A stretch of DNA of 64,000 nt from JAHJQZ01 sp963676075. GTDB lineage: Bacteria > Pseudomonadota > Alphaproteobacteria > Rhizobiales > Devosiaceae. The stretch covers positions 56,400-120,399 of the forward strand of contig CAXXNZ010000009.1 of NCBI GenBank assembly GCA_963676075.2, given 5' to 3'. The notes under the pieces are model-generated. The model was not told the origin of the DNA and did not search any database. It saw only the letters and a list, made by a program, of their open reading frames with translations. The translations under genes were made by a program, and so were the position numbers. Position 1 is the stretch's first letter. Each line of letters opens with the position of its first letter. This document shows positions 8,296-17,369 of the stretch, in pieces.

Positions 8296-9273
8296 TTAGG
8301 ACTTCTCCGCCTTGGTTGCAGACTGACGGCGCGCCGGCTTGGCTGGCGCTGCGTCGTTCTTGCCGGCAGCAGTTTTTTTAGCGGGCGTTGCCGGCTTGGC
8401 GTTTGCCGCAGCGGCCGTTGTCTTGGTTGCCGGTGATTTGGCTGCGGTTGACTTAGCTGCTGTCGATTTGGCGGCAGCGCGCGGCTTGGCGGTTGGTTTG
8501 CTTTCTGTGCCAGATTTTGCGGCAGTCGGCTTGGTGGCAGCAGCCTTAGCAGTTTTCGATCCAGCCGGCTTGGTGGTTGTCGATGCAGCGGAACTGGCTT
8601 TTGCCGTTCGCGTACCGGAGGCTGGCTTAGCGGCTGTTTTCGGCTTTGACGCGGATTTGGATGCAGGCTTGGAGGCCGCAGTTTCGGCCGTTCCGGCGGC
8701 TGCACTCTTGCTCGGCTTCGCCGACCTCGACTTCGCCGACGCAGGCTTTGACGATGAGGATTTCGAGGATTTTGCAGCGGGTTTGCGCGAAGTTTTCGGT
8801 TTGGCAGCGTCGCCGGCAATTGATTTGCCGGCCAGCTCCGGCGGCACGTCCGATGCTTCAAGATCGATCGGCGCGCGGGACTTGGCGATAGCATCAGCCA
8901 TTTCGGCTCTGGACGCGTCGTGATCAACGGTCATGCCGGCCTGAGTCTTGATCGACTCCACGACGCTTTGTCCGGTTTCGTCGGGTTTCAAGACGCCGCT
9001 CGGCGATGTGCCTATCGAAGAGGTTTTGTTGAACTCGCGCTGGATATCGGCACGGGCCGCCCGCAAGGGTTCGGTCAACGACTTTCGCACGTCGGTGATC
9101 TCGTCCAACGCGGAAATCTTGTTGAACTCGCGTCGAAAATCGCCGCCCATGCGCCGTACGGTTCCAACGAACCGCCCAAGCTGACGAAGCATCACGGGCA
9201 GGTCCTTTGGACCGACCACGATCAATGCCAACGCCGCAACGACGAGCATTTCGGTCCAGCCTAAGCCCAGCAT
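8296..9273 (-). CDS. tatB: Sec-independent translocase subunit TatB with long Lys/Ala-rich tail
   Basis: TatB works with TatC in the receptor complex of the Tat pathway. Residues 1-22 form the membrane helix (GWTEMLVVAALALIVVGPKDLP), including the GPK-x-LP hinge; an amphipathic helix runs to about residue 75. The protein is 325 residues, much longer than usual (roughly 120-200), because the C-terminal half (about residue 150 on) is low-complexity: Lys, Ala, Thr, Ser and Pro in AKPA/KSTAAKS-type repeats, like histone H1 or AlgP tails. Such tails vary between close relatives and are likely disordered. Flanked by tatA and tatC. Confidence 0.93.
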   Translation of the reverse strand: MLGLGWTEMLVVAALALIVVGPKDLPVMLRQLGRFVGTVRRMGGDFRREFNKISALDEITDVRKSLTEPLRAARADIQREFNKTSSIGTSPSGVLKPDETGQSVVESIKTQAGMTVDHDASRAEMADAIAKSRAPIDLEASDVPPELAGKSIAGDAAKPKTSRKPAAKSSKSSSSKPASAKSRSAKPSKSAAAGTAETAASKPASKSASKPKTAAKPASGTRTAKASSAASTTTKPAGSKTAKAAATKPTAAKSGTESKPTAKPRAAAKSTAAKSTAAKSPATKTTAAAANAKPATPAKKTAAGKNDAAPAKPARRQSATKAEKS

Positions 9274-9327
9274 GGCGTCCTTCCCTCGGCTACGCGATCA
9301 ACTCACGCAACCCGAAACCGCGATATT

Positions 9328-9522
9328 TCAAGCGTCTTTGCTTTTCTCGGTTTCGTTGGCGTCGATCTGCGCCATCGGCTTTTCGTCGTCGTCCTTCATG
9401 CCTTTCTGGAAGGCTTTGATGCCGCCAGCAACTTCACCCATCATGCTCGAAATCTTGCCGCGTCCGAACAGAAGGATCGCCGCGATGGCGATAATGAGAA
9501 TTCCCCAGGGACCAGGATTCAT
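9328..9522 (-). CDS. tatA: Sec-independent translocase subunit TatA
   Basis: Pore-forming subunit of the Tat system. From the ATG at 9522 it has 64 residues: a short N-terminal membrane helix (GPWGILIIAIAAILLFG), the FGRGKIS hinge, an amphipathic helix containing GGIKAFQKGM, and an acidic tail. The frame continues upstream but the earlier start would add 42 residues in front of the export helix, which is not TatA-like. It is followed by tatB 54 bp downstream. Confidence 0.94.
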   Translation of the reverse strand: MNPGPWGILIIAIAAILLFGRGKISSMMGEVAGGIKAFQKGMKDDDEKPMAQIDANETEKSKDA

Positions 9523-9695
9523 ATTGCGTGCTCCAATTTCCTCGCGCGGTGCGCGGTCGCAACTGTTAAGTCTACATCTATGGTCATTCTTTGGCGAAGA
9601 CAAGGACGTCCGCAAGTTTGATCTTGCCGATCTACGCCATTCGGGCACTTGTCACGCACCAGGCGAGCCGCGCCCTATTCTCGTCCAGCATGCAG

Positions 9696-10415
9696 CTATT
9701 GTGTCTCGCCATCCTCGTCTGACGCATCGAGCTCTTCCGGCTCGTCGTCTCCCATGTCACCGGGATCGAGCGGATCCTCGTCCGGATGCAGATCTCCGTC
9801 GAAGGGAATGGGGATCTGCATGTTCGGCGGCACCTGCTGCGACAGGAATCCGGCGCCCTTTAGTTCATCCAGACCAGGCAAATCGCGCAATTGCTCGAGA
9901 CCGAAATGATCGAGGAACTCCGGTGTCGTACCATAGGTCACCGGCCGGCCCGGCGTACGGCGACGTCCGCGCATGCGGATGAAGCCAGCCTCAAGAAGCA
10001 CGTCGAGCACGCCCCTGTTCATGGCAACGCCGCGAATGTCCTCGATTTCGGCGCGTGTCACCGGCTGGTGATAGGCGATGATGGCCAGGGACTCGAGCGC
10101 AGCTCGGCTCATGGGACGCTTTTCGGTCTTTTCACGCTTGAGGATATAGGCAAGGTCTTCCGCCGTGCGGAAGGCATAGGCACCATCGCGCACAACCAGA
10201 TTGACCCCCCGTTGCCGGTATTCGTCCTGCAGTTCGGCAATGAGGTCGGCGACCGGGGCATCGGCATCGAAAAACCCGGCGATGGTGTCGATCGACAGGG
10301 GTTCGGCGGACGCGAACAGCAAGGCCTCTATCACCCGCTTATGCCGGTGTGCGACCTCGAAATGCTCATCGGAGACCGTAATTTCTTCGGCATCGTTGTC
10401 GTCGAAATCATCCAC
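9696..10415 (-). CDS. scpB: SMC-Scp complex subunit ScpB
   Basis: Kleisin-associated winged-helix protein of the Smc-ScpAB condensin, which organises and separates chromosomes. The 239-residue protein shows EALLFASAEPLS near the N-terminus and SLAIIAYHQPVTRAEIEDIRG, the strongest family signature, in the second winged helix. Its C-terminus is acidic (PEELDASDEDGE). The only suitable start in this frame is GTG at 10415; the stop of scpA is 9 bp upstream. tatA follows after 173 bp. Confidence 0.93.
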   Translation of the reverse strand: MDDFDDNDAEEITVSDEHFEVAHRHKRVIEALLFASAEPLSIDTIAGFFDADAPVADLIAELQDEYRQRGVNLVVRDGAYAFRTAEDLAYILKREKTEKRPMSRAALESLAIIAYHQPVTRAEIEDIRGVAMNRGVLDVLLEAGFIRMRGRRRTPGRPVTYGTTPEFLDHFGLEQLRDLPGLDELKGAGFLSQQVPPNMQIPIPFDGDLHPDEDPLDPGDMGDDEPEELDASDEDGETQ

Positions 10416-10424
10416 CGGGGCCGC

Positions 10425-11189
10425 CTATTCCGCCGCCTGGGCCTGTGGATCGAAGCGCCGCCTGACGAATAGCGGGCCGAAGACCGAGGACTGGCGCAGT
10501 TCCACCTCGCCCTGACGCACGAGTTCAAGCGAAGCGGAAAAGCTGGAGGCCAGGACCGTCGCCCGCTCATCGGCTGCATGCATGTCCTCGGCTAGATAGG
10601 CCTGCAAAGACACCCAGTCAGCGCTGTCCCCGATCAGGCGCTGCAGCCGCTCACGGGCATCCTGCAACGACAGAACGGTGCGGTGGAAAAGCCTGTAGTC
10701 ATTTGGTTCCGAGCGCTCACGCCCCGTGGCGTAGGCCTTGAGCAGATCGTAGAGACTGGCATCCCAGGCGCTTTTCCTGACGATATCGGCGAGCTCCGGC
10801 ATACCGCGGGCAAAAACGGATATTCCGAGCCGCGGACGTTCGGTCAGGGCCTTCATCGCTTCGCGAATCGCTTCCAGCCGCTCGAGTCGATATTGCAGCG
10901 CGGCCGCCAGATCTTCGCCGCTCGGCTCCTCGTCGGCCGAGGTCTGCGGCACCATCAGCCGGCTTTTGAGATAGGCCAGCCATGCAGCCATGACGAGATA
11001 ATCGGCGGCCACTTCGATACGACGCTTACGGACATCCTCGATGAACGCGAGATATTGTTCGGCCAGCGCCAGCACAGAAATAGCACTGAGATCGACCTTC
11101 TGGCGCCGCGCCATGTCGAGAAGCAGATCGAGCGGGCCTTCATAGCCGTCGACATCGACATACATCACGTCGTCAGTGTCGGCTTGCAT
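10425..11189 (-). CDS. scpA: SMC-Scp complex subunit ScpA
   Basis: Kleisin subunit bridging the Smc heads. The ATG at 11189 gives 254 residues; a TTG 33 bp further upstream would add 11 residues but ATG with a GGGGGA stretch upstream is preferred. VDGYEGPLDLLLDMARRQKVDL near the N-terminus is the ScpA signature, continued by AEQYLAFIED and AADYLVMAAWLAYLKSR. The C-terminal winged helix ends FVRRRFDPQAQAAE. scpB follows closely. In related genomes nagZ usually lies directly upstream; here the upstream neighbour is the SPOR-domain gene. Confidence 0.93.
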   Translation of the reverse strand: MQADTDDVMYVDVDGYEGPLDLLLDMARRQKVDLSAISVLALAEQYLAFIEDVRKRRIEVAADYLVMAAWLAYLKSRLMVPQTSADEEPSGEDLAAALQYRLERLEAIREAMKALTERPRLGISVFARGMPELADIVRKSAWDASLYDLLKAYATGRERSEPNDYRLFHRTVLSLQDARERLQRLIGDSADWVSLQAYLAEDMHAADERATVLASSFSASLELVRQGEVELRQSSVFGPLFVRRRFDPQAQAAE

Positions 11190-11256
11190 GGCCTCGTGTT
11201 CCCCCTGCCGCAGCGTGAACAAGGCACGGTGAACGCGCCCGATCTAGCGAGTCATG

Positions 11257-13704
11257 CTAGTTATTATTGCGCACGAAGCAATCGCCGCCAGCCGACTTCA
11301 CACTGGAACAAACACCACTCGCATCTGCCAGGGAATTGGCCGGAACCAGAACACGGTAATAGATGCCGCGTTCGCCGAGATCGACCTGCTTGATGATCGG
11401 CTCGGCGCCATTGAACAGGCCACGGAACTTCTCGCCGAGCGAGGCAAGCGTGACATTGGCCGCATCAAGACTCCGCTGTGAGCTCAACTGCACATAGGCT
11501 GGCGCTTCGGATCCCGCCGGACCGGCAACGACCGGCGCGGTCGACGCTTGAGTGTTGCTGGCCGGAGCGGTTGCGGTGGCAGCCGGAACCTGTGGGGCTT
11601 GCTGCGTGGCCGCACCGGAGATGAGATCTATGGTGTTGCTGGACGGCGCTGCGGTTGCCACCTGCGTGGCCGCACGAACCTGTGAACCCGCTACCGCTGA
11701 AGCAGAGCGGAACGCCGCACTCGGCGCTGCCGCCGGATAAGGCGCGTTGGTGACCAGCTCAGCGCCGCTGGCTGCAGCGTCGCTCTCGGCAACCGAGCTC
11801 GACACAAGACTTGCCAGCGGATCGCCGGCGGCCGGGGCAGCAGAAGCGGTATCGGCATTCGTCGCGGCACCAGAGCCATCAGGCGTGGCCGCAACCTGGA
11901 AATCGGTCACCGCCGAATTGTCTCCGCTCAGCGCCGGCACGTTGGGCCGAACAACGGGCAACACTTCATTGGCCGCCAGTGTGTCCTCGTTGGAAACGAT
12001 AGTGCCATCGGGCCGTACCGTGACTGTGCGGACCTTGCGGTTGGCAAGACTTTCCTCGGCAGCCTGGGGCGTTTCCACCTGACGGACACCAGTTGCAGCA
12101 GCGCTCTCGCCGGCGCTGGCGACGTTGGTGGTGGTGTTGCCTGCCGTGGGAGTGTCAGTTGCCGAACTGGATGCAACGGCATCGGACCCAGCGGTACTCT
12201 GGTCGCGCGAGACGATCTGCTCGTTGGCGGGGGTTTGCCCCCCATTTCCATCCATCTCGTTGAAGATGGCCGGCTGGCTGGTTTCCGCGCCAGCGGTGTT
12301 CTGCTCCACGGGCGCCTTCGCGTCTCCGGTATTGGAGGCGAGGAACGGGACCGTGCCGTCAGTAATGCCGGTTTCCCCGAACACCCAGAAAAGCCCGAGC
12401 CCGACTGCGACCAGGATGGTTGCGGCGGCGGCGCCGATGACCAGCCGTCCGCCGGGCGGCTTGACCGGTTTGACTTCGTCCCGATCAAGTTCGGGAGTGG
12501 CGGCTACGAATTCGCCATCCGTGTCCAACAAGGGATCGTGCAGTTCAGGCTGCTGTGTCCGATGACCGGTGCGCCCGGAAGCAGCAGTAGCTGCGGCAAT
12601 GGCAGCCTCTGCGCGGTGAGCGGCATCATCGACATCAACCTGCGGCTCGACAGGCTTTTCAACTATGGGTTGTCTGGGTTGATCCTCGTGCGACAGTCGG
12701 ACTGCATCTCCGATCAGGCTTTCGATTTCCTCAAGCGGATCGGTGGCAGCGGCGGCGCGCGCAGGTTTGGCGGGTTCGGCGCCAAAGATCGGCGACGAGA
12801 ACGCATCATCGGTGCCGGCCTTGGGCTTTGCCGGGGCACGCGTCGCGTTCTCGGCATTCATCGAGCGCAGAAGCGAGAGCACATCAGGATCAACGGCAGG
12901 CGCGCCTCGCGTGTCGGGCTCGGCACGCACTAAAACCGGTATAGGCGCAGGTTCAGCAGCACTACGCGCAGGTTCGTCGGCAACTGACGCGGGTGAAGGA
13001 TCACTCGCGCGCGGCGCGGCCGGTGCAGAAGGCGCCGCTGGCGTGGGATCGGGGAAAACGTGGCGCGGCATGCCGGCCAATTGCGAGGTGCGCGCTTCCT
13101 CGCGCTCCTGCTGGGCGATCAGTTCGGCAATCGGATCGTTTGCCAAAGCATCGGAATCATTCCGCGGTTCCGGTGCTGGTTCGACGGTCGTTTGCTTCGA
13201 GGACGGCGCGAAGGCGTCAGAGTCCTCACGCCCGGCGTCAGCTTTGTCGATACCGGGTTTGGCAGCCAGGAAATCCGGCTTCTCGGGTGAGGGCTCGCGT
13301 TTATTACCTGCGTCGGTCGCAATAGGTTGAGGCGTGGGCGCACTGCGTTCGGAATCGATTGCAGAGTCCCGCCCAAACGGGTTGAAGGACACCGGTTCGG
13401 CCGACTTGGGGCGCGTCTCGCTCGACTCGGGAGCCGTATCAGTATTGGCAGGAGCCGGTCTATCATCGCGCCGTCCCCATGCCGATCCGCCGGCAGGCGC
13501 CGGATCGGCGTCAGCTGCCGGTCGGGCAGACGGCATGGGTACTACCTTTGACTCATCGCTGTCCGCACTCTCCGCGGGCGTCGGATTTGCAGTCGGCTTT
13601 GCCCCCTGCGCCTCTTCAGCCATCAGGCGGGCGAGTTCAGCGATAAGGTCGTCGGACGAAGACTGTTGCTCGTTACTGTTCGGCATCTGTCGCGATCGGT
13701 CCAT
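11257..13704 (-). CDS. SPOR domain-containing membrane protein
   Basis: Large envelope protein that probably binds denuded peptidoglycan at the division septum. The 815 residues comprise a long acidic, Pro/Ala-rich cytoplasmic part, one membrane segment at about 422-443 (VIGAAAATILVAVGLGLFWVF), a low-complexity periplasmic linker rich in Thr, Ala and Ser, and a C-terminal SPOR domain at about 735-812. The N-terminal ELARLMAEEA looks helical. A GGGAG site precedes the ATG at 13704. It follows argS in a conserved order (argS, SPOR gene, usually nagZ, then scpAB). Function beyond SPOR binding is unknown. Confidence 0.85.
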   Translation of the reverse strand: MDRSRQMPNSNEQQSSSDDLIAELARLMAEEAQGAKPTANPTPAESADSDESKVVPMPSARPAADADPAPAGGSAWGRRDDRPAPANTDTAPESSETRPKSAEPVSFNPFGRDSAIDSERSAPTPQPIATDAGNKREPSPEKPDFLAAKPGIDKADAGREDSDAFAPSSKQTTVEPAPEPRNDSDALANDPIAELIAQQEREEARTSQLAGMPRHVFPDPTPAAPSAPAAPRASDPSPASVADEPARSAAEPAPIPVLVRAEPDTRGAPAVDPDVLSLLRSMNAENATRAPAKPKAGTDDAFSSPIFGAEPAKPARAAAATDPLEEIESLIGDAVRLSHEDQPRQPIVEKPVEPQVDVDDAAHRAEAAIAAATAASGRTGHRTQQPELHDPLLDTDGEFVAATPELDRDEVKPVKPPGGRLVIGAAAATILVAVGLGLFWVFGETGITDGTVPFLASNTGDAKAPVEQNTAGAETSQPAIFNEMDGNGGQTPANEQIVSRDQSTAGSDAVASSSATDTPTAGNTTTNVASAGESAAATGVRQVETPQAAEESLANRKVRTVTVRPDGTIVSNEDTLAANEVLPVVRPNVPALSGDNSAVTDFQVAATPDGSGAATNADTASAAPAAGDPLASLVSSSVAESDAAASGAELVTNAPYPAAAPSAAFRSASAVAGSQVRAATQVATAAPSSNTIDLISGAATQQAPQVPAATATAPASNTQASTAPVVAGPAGSEAPAYVQLSSQRSLDAANVTLASLGEKFRGLFNGAEPIIKQVDLGERGIYYRVLVPANSLADASGVCSSVKSAGGDCFVRNNN

Positions 13705-13785
13705 TACTCAGGCTCCCGGTACGCTGTCGGAACCGCTTGACCGGTTTGACTTCAGGCGTCTTGCTTGCATGTCAATGCGCCTGAA

Positions 13786-15537
13786 CTATGACAGCTCCTC
13801 GGGTGCCGAAACCCCCAATATAGCCAGACCGTTTTGCAGAACCTGGCGTACTGCATCGACTAGGCAAAGTCTGGCCATTGTCAACCTCTCCTCGCCGACA
13901 GTCACAAAACGCAGATTGGTTTCTTCGCGGCCCCGCGTCCAATATCCGTGGAAAGACGAGGCTAATTCGTGGAGATAGAACGCAACGCGGTGCGGCTCAT
14001 GGGCGCGCGCAGCTGAGGCGACCAGACGCGGCCATTGCGCCACCATGCGGATGAGTTCGAAATCGGCATCGGCGATCAACGCGTCCAGATCGGCATCTGC
14101 CAGACCGTTGGCGGAAAGATCGAGTTCGGGCATGTCGCGCGCAGCGGCACGGAAAACCGAGCAGGCCCGGGCGTGGGCGTACTGCACGTAGAAAACCGGA
14201 TTGTCGCGCGTCTGTTCTTTGACCACCGCGAAGTCGAAATCGAGCGACGCGTCGTTGCGGCGGAACAGCATCATGAAACGCGTTGCATCCGGACCGACTT
14301 CTTCCACAACATCAGAAAGCAGCACCAAGTCTCCGGCTCGCTTCGACATTTTAAACGGCTGGCCGTTTTTCAGAAGGCGTACGAGCTGGCAAATCTTGAC
14401 GTCGGCTTCCGCCTGGCCTTCCGAAACGGCACGCGTCGCGGCCTGAATGCGCTTGATATAGCCGGAGTGATCGGCGCCCAGAACGTCAATCATGTGGGTG
14501 AACCCGCGCAGGTATTTGTTGCGGTGGTAAGCGATGTCGGCAGCGAAGTATGTGTAGCTGCCGTCCGACTTGATGAGCGCCCTGTCGGTATCGTCGCCAT
14601 AGTCCTTGGCGCGGAACAACGTCTGCTCGCGATCCTCCCAATCCTCGGGCGGTTTGCCCTTGGGTGGATCGAGCCGTCCGACATAAACCATGTCCTTTTG
14701 CTTCAGCCACTCAAGCGTTAGGTCGATGTCGCCACCCTGCCCGTGCAGGGTTTGCTCCGAGAAAAAAACATCATGGTGGATGTTAAGTTTCCCCAGATCT
14801 TTGCGTATCAGGCCCATCATCGCGTCGAGAACGATGGGCTTCACGGTGGCGATCGCATCTGATTCGTTCTTGTCTTTCAGGCTCGTGCCGAAGGTTTCGG
14901 CCAAATTCCTTCCGACCGGAACAAGGTAGTCGCCAGGATAGAGTCCCTTGGGGATTTCTATGGTCTCGCCAAGCGCCTCGCGATAGCGCAAGAGCGCCGA
15001 CCGGGCCAGGACGTCAATCTGCCCGCCCGCATCGTTGATGTAGTATTCGCGGGAGACGTCGTAGCCGCAAAATGCCATCAGCGAGGCGAGTGCATCGCCG
15101 AAAACCGCGCCACGGGTGTGGCCGACATGCATCGGGCCTGTCGGATTGGCGGAGACATATTCAACATTGACCTTGGTATTGCCCCCAAGCTCCGAACGAC
15201 CGTAGGCCGCACCCGCCTGACCGACAGCCCTGAGCGCGGAGCGCCACAGCGCCGGTTCGAGGCGCAGATTGACAAAACCCGGGCCGGCTATTTCGGCGCT
15301 TGCCACGTCCCGATCGTCCGACAGCCGCTGCACCAGCGCCGCAGCTATGTCGCGCGGGTTGCGCTTCAGCGGTTTGGCGAGGATCATCGCGGCATTGGTC
15401 GAGAGTTCGCCGTGGCCGGCATCGCGCGGTGGTTCGACGACAATTTTCTCGATCAGGGCATCAAGCCCGTCCGCATCGGCGAACTCGGTCCGCACGGCGG
15501 CTTCGATCCGCGTCGAGAATTCAGCAAAAACGTCCAT
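13786..15537 (-). CDS. argS: Arginine--tRNA ligase
   Basis: Class I aminoacyl-tRNA synthetase. The 583 residues start with the additional N-terminal domain typical of ArgRS; the HIGH motif is HVGH at 137-140 within NPTGPMHVGHTRGA, and the KMSKS-like loop is KMSKRAGD near residue 398. The C-terminal DALRD-type anticodon-binding helix bundle carries VAFYLHELASSFHGYW. It lies between the dGTPase-like gene (upstream) and the SPOR gene (downstream), same strand. Confidence 0.97.
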   Translation of the reverse strand: MDVFAEFSTRIEAAVRTEFADADGLDALIEKIVVEPPRDAGHGELSTNAAMILAKPLKRNPRDIAAALVQRLSDDRDVASAEIAGPGFVNLRLEPALWRSALRAVGQAGAAYGRSELGGNTKVNVEYVSANPTGPMHVGHTRGAVFGDALASLMAFCGYDVSREYYINDAGGQIDVLARSALLRYREALGETIEIPKGLYPGDYLVPVGRNLAETFGTSLKDKNESDAIATVKPIVLDAMMGLIRKDLGKLNIHHDVFFSEQTLHGQGGDIDLTLEWLKQKDMVYVGRLDPPKGKPPEDWEDREQTLFRAKDYGDDTDRALIKSDGSYTYFAADIAYHRNKYLRGFTHMIDVLGADHSGYIKRIQAATRAVSEGQAEADVKICQLVRLLKNGQPFKMSKRAGDLVLLSDVVEEVGPDATRFMMLFRRNDASLDFDFAVVKEQTRDNPVFYVQYAHARACSVFRAAARDMPELDLSANGLADADLDALIADADFELIRMVAQWPRLVASAARAHEPHRVAFYLHELASSFHGYWTRGREETNLRFVTVGEERLTMARLCLVDAVRQVLQNGLAILGVSAPEELS

Positions 15538-15639
15538 TTATCCGGCCTTCCGGAGCACATCCAGGCCGGGCGGGAAAGCTCGTTCGACCGGTGGCGCGCG
15601 CATGAGTACACAAGTGCGCTGGCGTTACCGGAAATCGGC

Positions 15640-16818
15640 TCAAGCGTCAAACAGGCGCTGGTGCAGCTCGGTGGCGTAGGGATCGGTCATGCCGGCAACG
15701 AAGTCGCAGACAATACGGGCGCGCGCCGCGTCGTCCGGCGCATCCTCGATGCGCTCATGCCAGCGCTCAGGCAGTTCACCTGTTTCGAACAGGGTATCGA
15801 ACAGTCGCCCGACGATCGCCTCGCCCTCGCGTACAGGCTGCATGACCTGTTCTGCGCGATAGACATTGGCGAACAGGAACGCCTTGAGCGCCTTGATCTC
15901 TTCGGAAACCGACGCGGGAAAGACGACCAGCGCATGACGGGCACTTCGCACGGCGTCGGCGCTGAGCGGCGCCACCTCGACCAGGTTTGCCTCGGCGGTC
16001 TCGATGGCGTTTTCCACCAACCGTGTAATGACGCGACGCTGGATCTCATGGGCCTGGCGCAGCCGGTCGAGATCGGGCCAGCGCCCGACAACCTCGCGCT
16101 CGATCTCGCCGACGAAGGGCACCTCCGCGAGATCACCGATTTCAAGCAGCCCTGCCCTCAATGCATCGTCGATGTCATGGGCGTTATAGGCGATGTCGTC
16201 GGCAATGGCGGCTGCCTGTGCCTCGAGCGAGGCATAGGTCGTCAGTTCCAGTCCGAACGTGTCCTGAGCTTCCCGCCAGCCGAATGGCAGCCCCTTGTGC
16301 CGGTACTCGCCAAAAGGCTGACCGTTCTTTTCGAGCAGCGGTCCGTTGTGCTTGAGGATGCCTTCCAGCGTCTCCCAGCTGAGATTGAGACCGTCATGCT
16401 CAGCGTAGCGGCTTTCCAGCCGTGTGACGACGCGAATGGCCTGCATGTTGTGGTCGAACCCACCATAGGCCGCCATCTTGTCGTTGAGCACGCGCTCGCC
16501 GGCATGCCCGAAGGGCGGATGGCCGAGGTCGTGAGCCAGCGCCACGGCCTCTGCCAGATCCTCGTCAAGCGACAGGGCGCGGGCCAGAGAGCGGGCAATC
16601 TGGGACACTTCCAGGGTGTGGGTCAGCCGGGTGCGGAAGTGACTGCCTTCATGATGAAGGAAGACCTGGGTCTTGTATTGCAGACGCCTGAAGGCGGTCG
16701 AATGGATAATGCGGTCACGATCGCGCTGGAAGGGCGAACGGGTCCGACTGAGATCAGCGGTGAAGAGCCGTCCCCTGGTGGCGTTCGGGTTGGAAGCATA
16801 TAGGGCCAGTTGGTTCAC
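15640..16818 (-). CDS. dGTPase-like HD-domain protein
   Basis: Deoxyguanosinetriphosphate triphosphohydrolase-like protein of the HD superfamily, which hydrolyses dNTPs to nucleoside plus triphosphate. The 392 residues have the metal-binding set His67 (LTHTLEV), His96-Asp97 (AHDLGHPPFGH) and a downstream Asp in DDIAYNAHDIDD. RDRIIHSTAFRRLQYKTQVF near the N-terminus is strongly conserved. The initiation codon appears to be GTG at 16818 since no ATG is suitably placed. Located between erpA (divergent) and argS, the usual order in this group. Confidence 0.92.
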   Translation of the reverse strand: MNQLALYASNPNATRGRLFTADLSRTRSPFQRDRDRIIHSTAFRRLQYKTQVFLHHEGSHFRTRLTHTLEVSQIARSLARALSLDEDLAEAVALAHDLGHPPFGHAGERVLNDKMAAYGGFDHNMQAIRVVTRLESRYAEHDGLNLSWETLEGILKHNGPLLEKNGQPFGEYRHKGLPFGWREAQDTFGLELTTYASLEAQAAAIADDIAYNAHDIDDALRAGLLEIGDLAEVPFVGEIEREVVGRWPDLDRLRQAHEIQRRVITRLVENAIETAEANLVEVAPLSADAVRSARHALVVFPASVSEEIKALKAFLFANVYRAEQVMQPVREGEAIVGRLFDTLFETGELPERWHERIEDAPDDAARARIVCDFVAGMTDPYATELHQRLFDA

Positions 16819-16907
16819 GTCTCTGTTCGGCCTCTTTTCAACTCTACGACGCGTCCCTATCTTGAGGACACTTGTTGCAAGCTGATGAACCCGGGAAAGG
16901 GCTCAAA

Positions 16908-17258
16908 ATGAGCGATACGCTGGTTGCCGACACCCCCGTGACCCTGACTGAACGTGCGGCAAAACGCATCGCCCGTATCCTTGCCAAGGAGTCCGAGAAC
17001 AAGGCACTCAGGATTTCGGTCGCCGGTGGCGGCTGCTCAGGCTTTCAATACGAGTATAATCTCGTCAGCGAAAGCCCTGCCGAAGACGATCTGGTGCTCG
17101 AGCGCGGCGATGCTCGGGTTTTCATCGATTCGCTGAGCCTCGAATTCATGGGCGGGGCCGAAATCGACTTTGTCGATGATCTGATTGGACAGGCGTTCAA
17201 GATCAACAACCCGAATGCCGTTGCATCCTGCGGATGCGGCACCAGTTTTTCGGTCTAG
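16908..17258 (+). CDS. erpA: Iron-sulfur cluster insertion protein ErpA
   Basis: A-type carrier that delivers Fe-S clusters to apoproteins. The ATG at 16908, preceded by GGGAAAGG, gives 116 residues; the upstream extension in the same frame lacks a ribosome-binding site. The three conserved cysteines are in GGGCSGFQYE and in the C-terminal SCGCGTSFSV. It is transcribed divergently from the dGTPase-like gene, an arrangement common in Alphaproteobacteria. Confidence 0.94.
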   Translation: MSDTLVADTPVTLTERAAKRIARILAKESENKALRISVAGGGCSGFQYEYNLVSESPAEDDLVLERGDARVFIDSLSLEFMGGAEIDFVDDLIGQAFKINNPNAVASCGCGTSFSV

Positions 17259-17369
17259 CCTATCCTCACGACCCCTCCGACTCGTTGACAAGACGCGTAT
17301 GGTGATCGCTGCGGGTTCTTGATTGACGCCCGCGCCATTGGTTTGCCTTTGTTTTCCCGGGAGAAGAAA

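Noticed and set aside
8340..8780. Plus-strand Ala/Val/Asp-rich frame that looks like a membrane protein
   Set aside because: It is the antisense of the Lys/Ala repeat tail of tatB.
15118..16803. Open frame of 561 codons antisense to argS and the dGTPase-like gene
   Set aside because: It spans two real genes and the gap between them, with no ribosome-binding site or motif.
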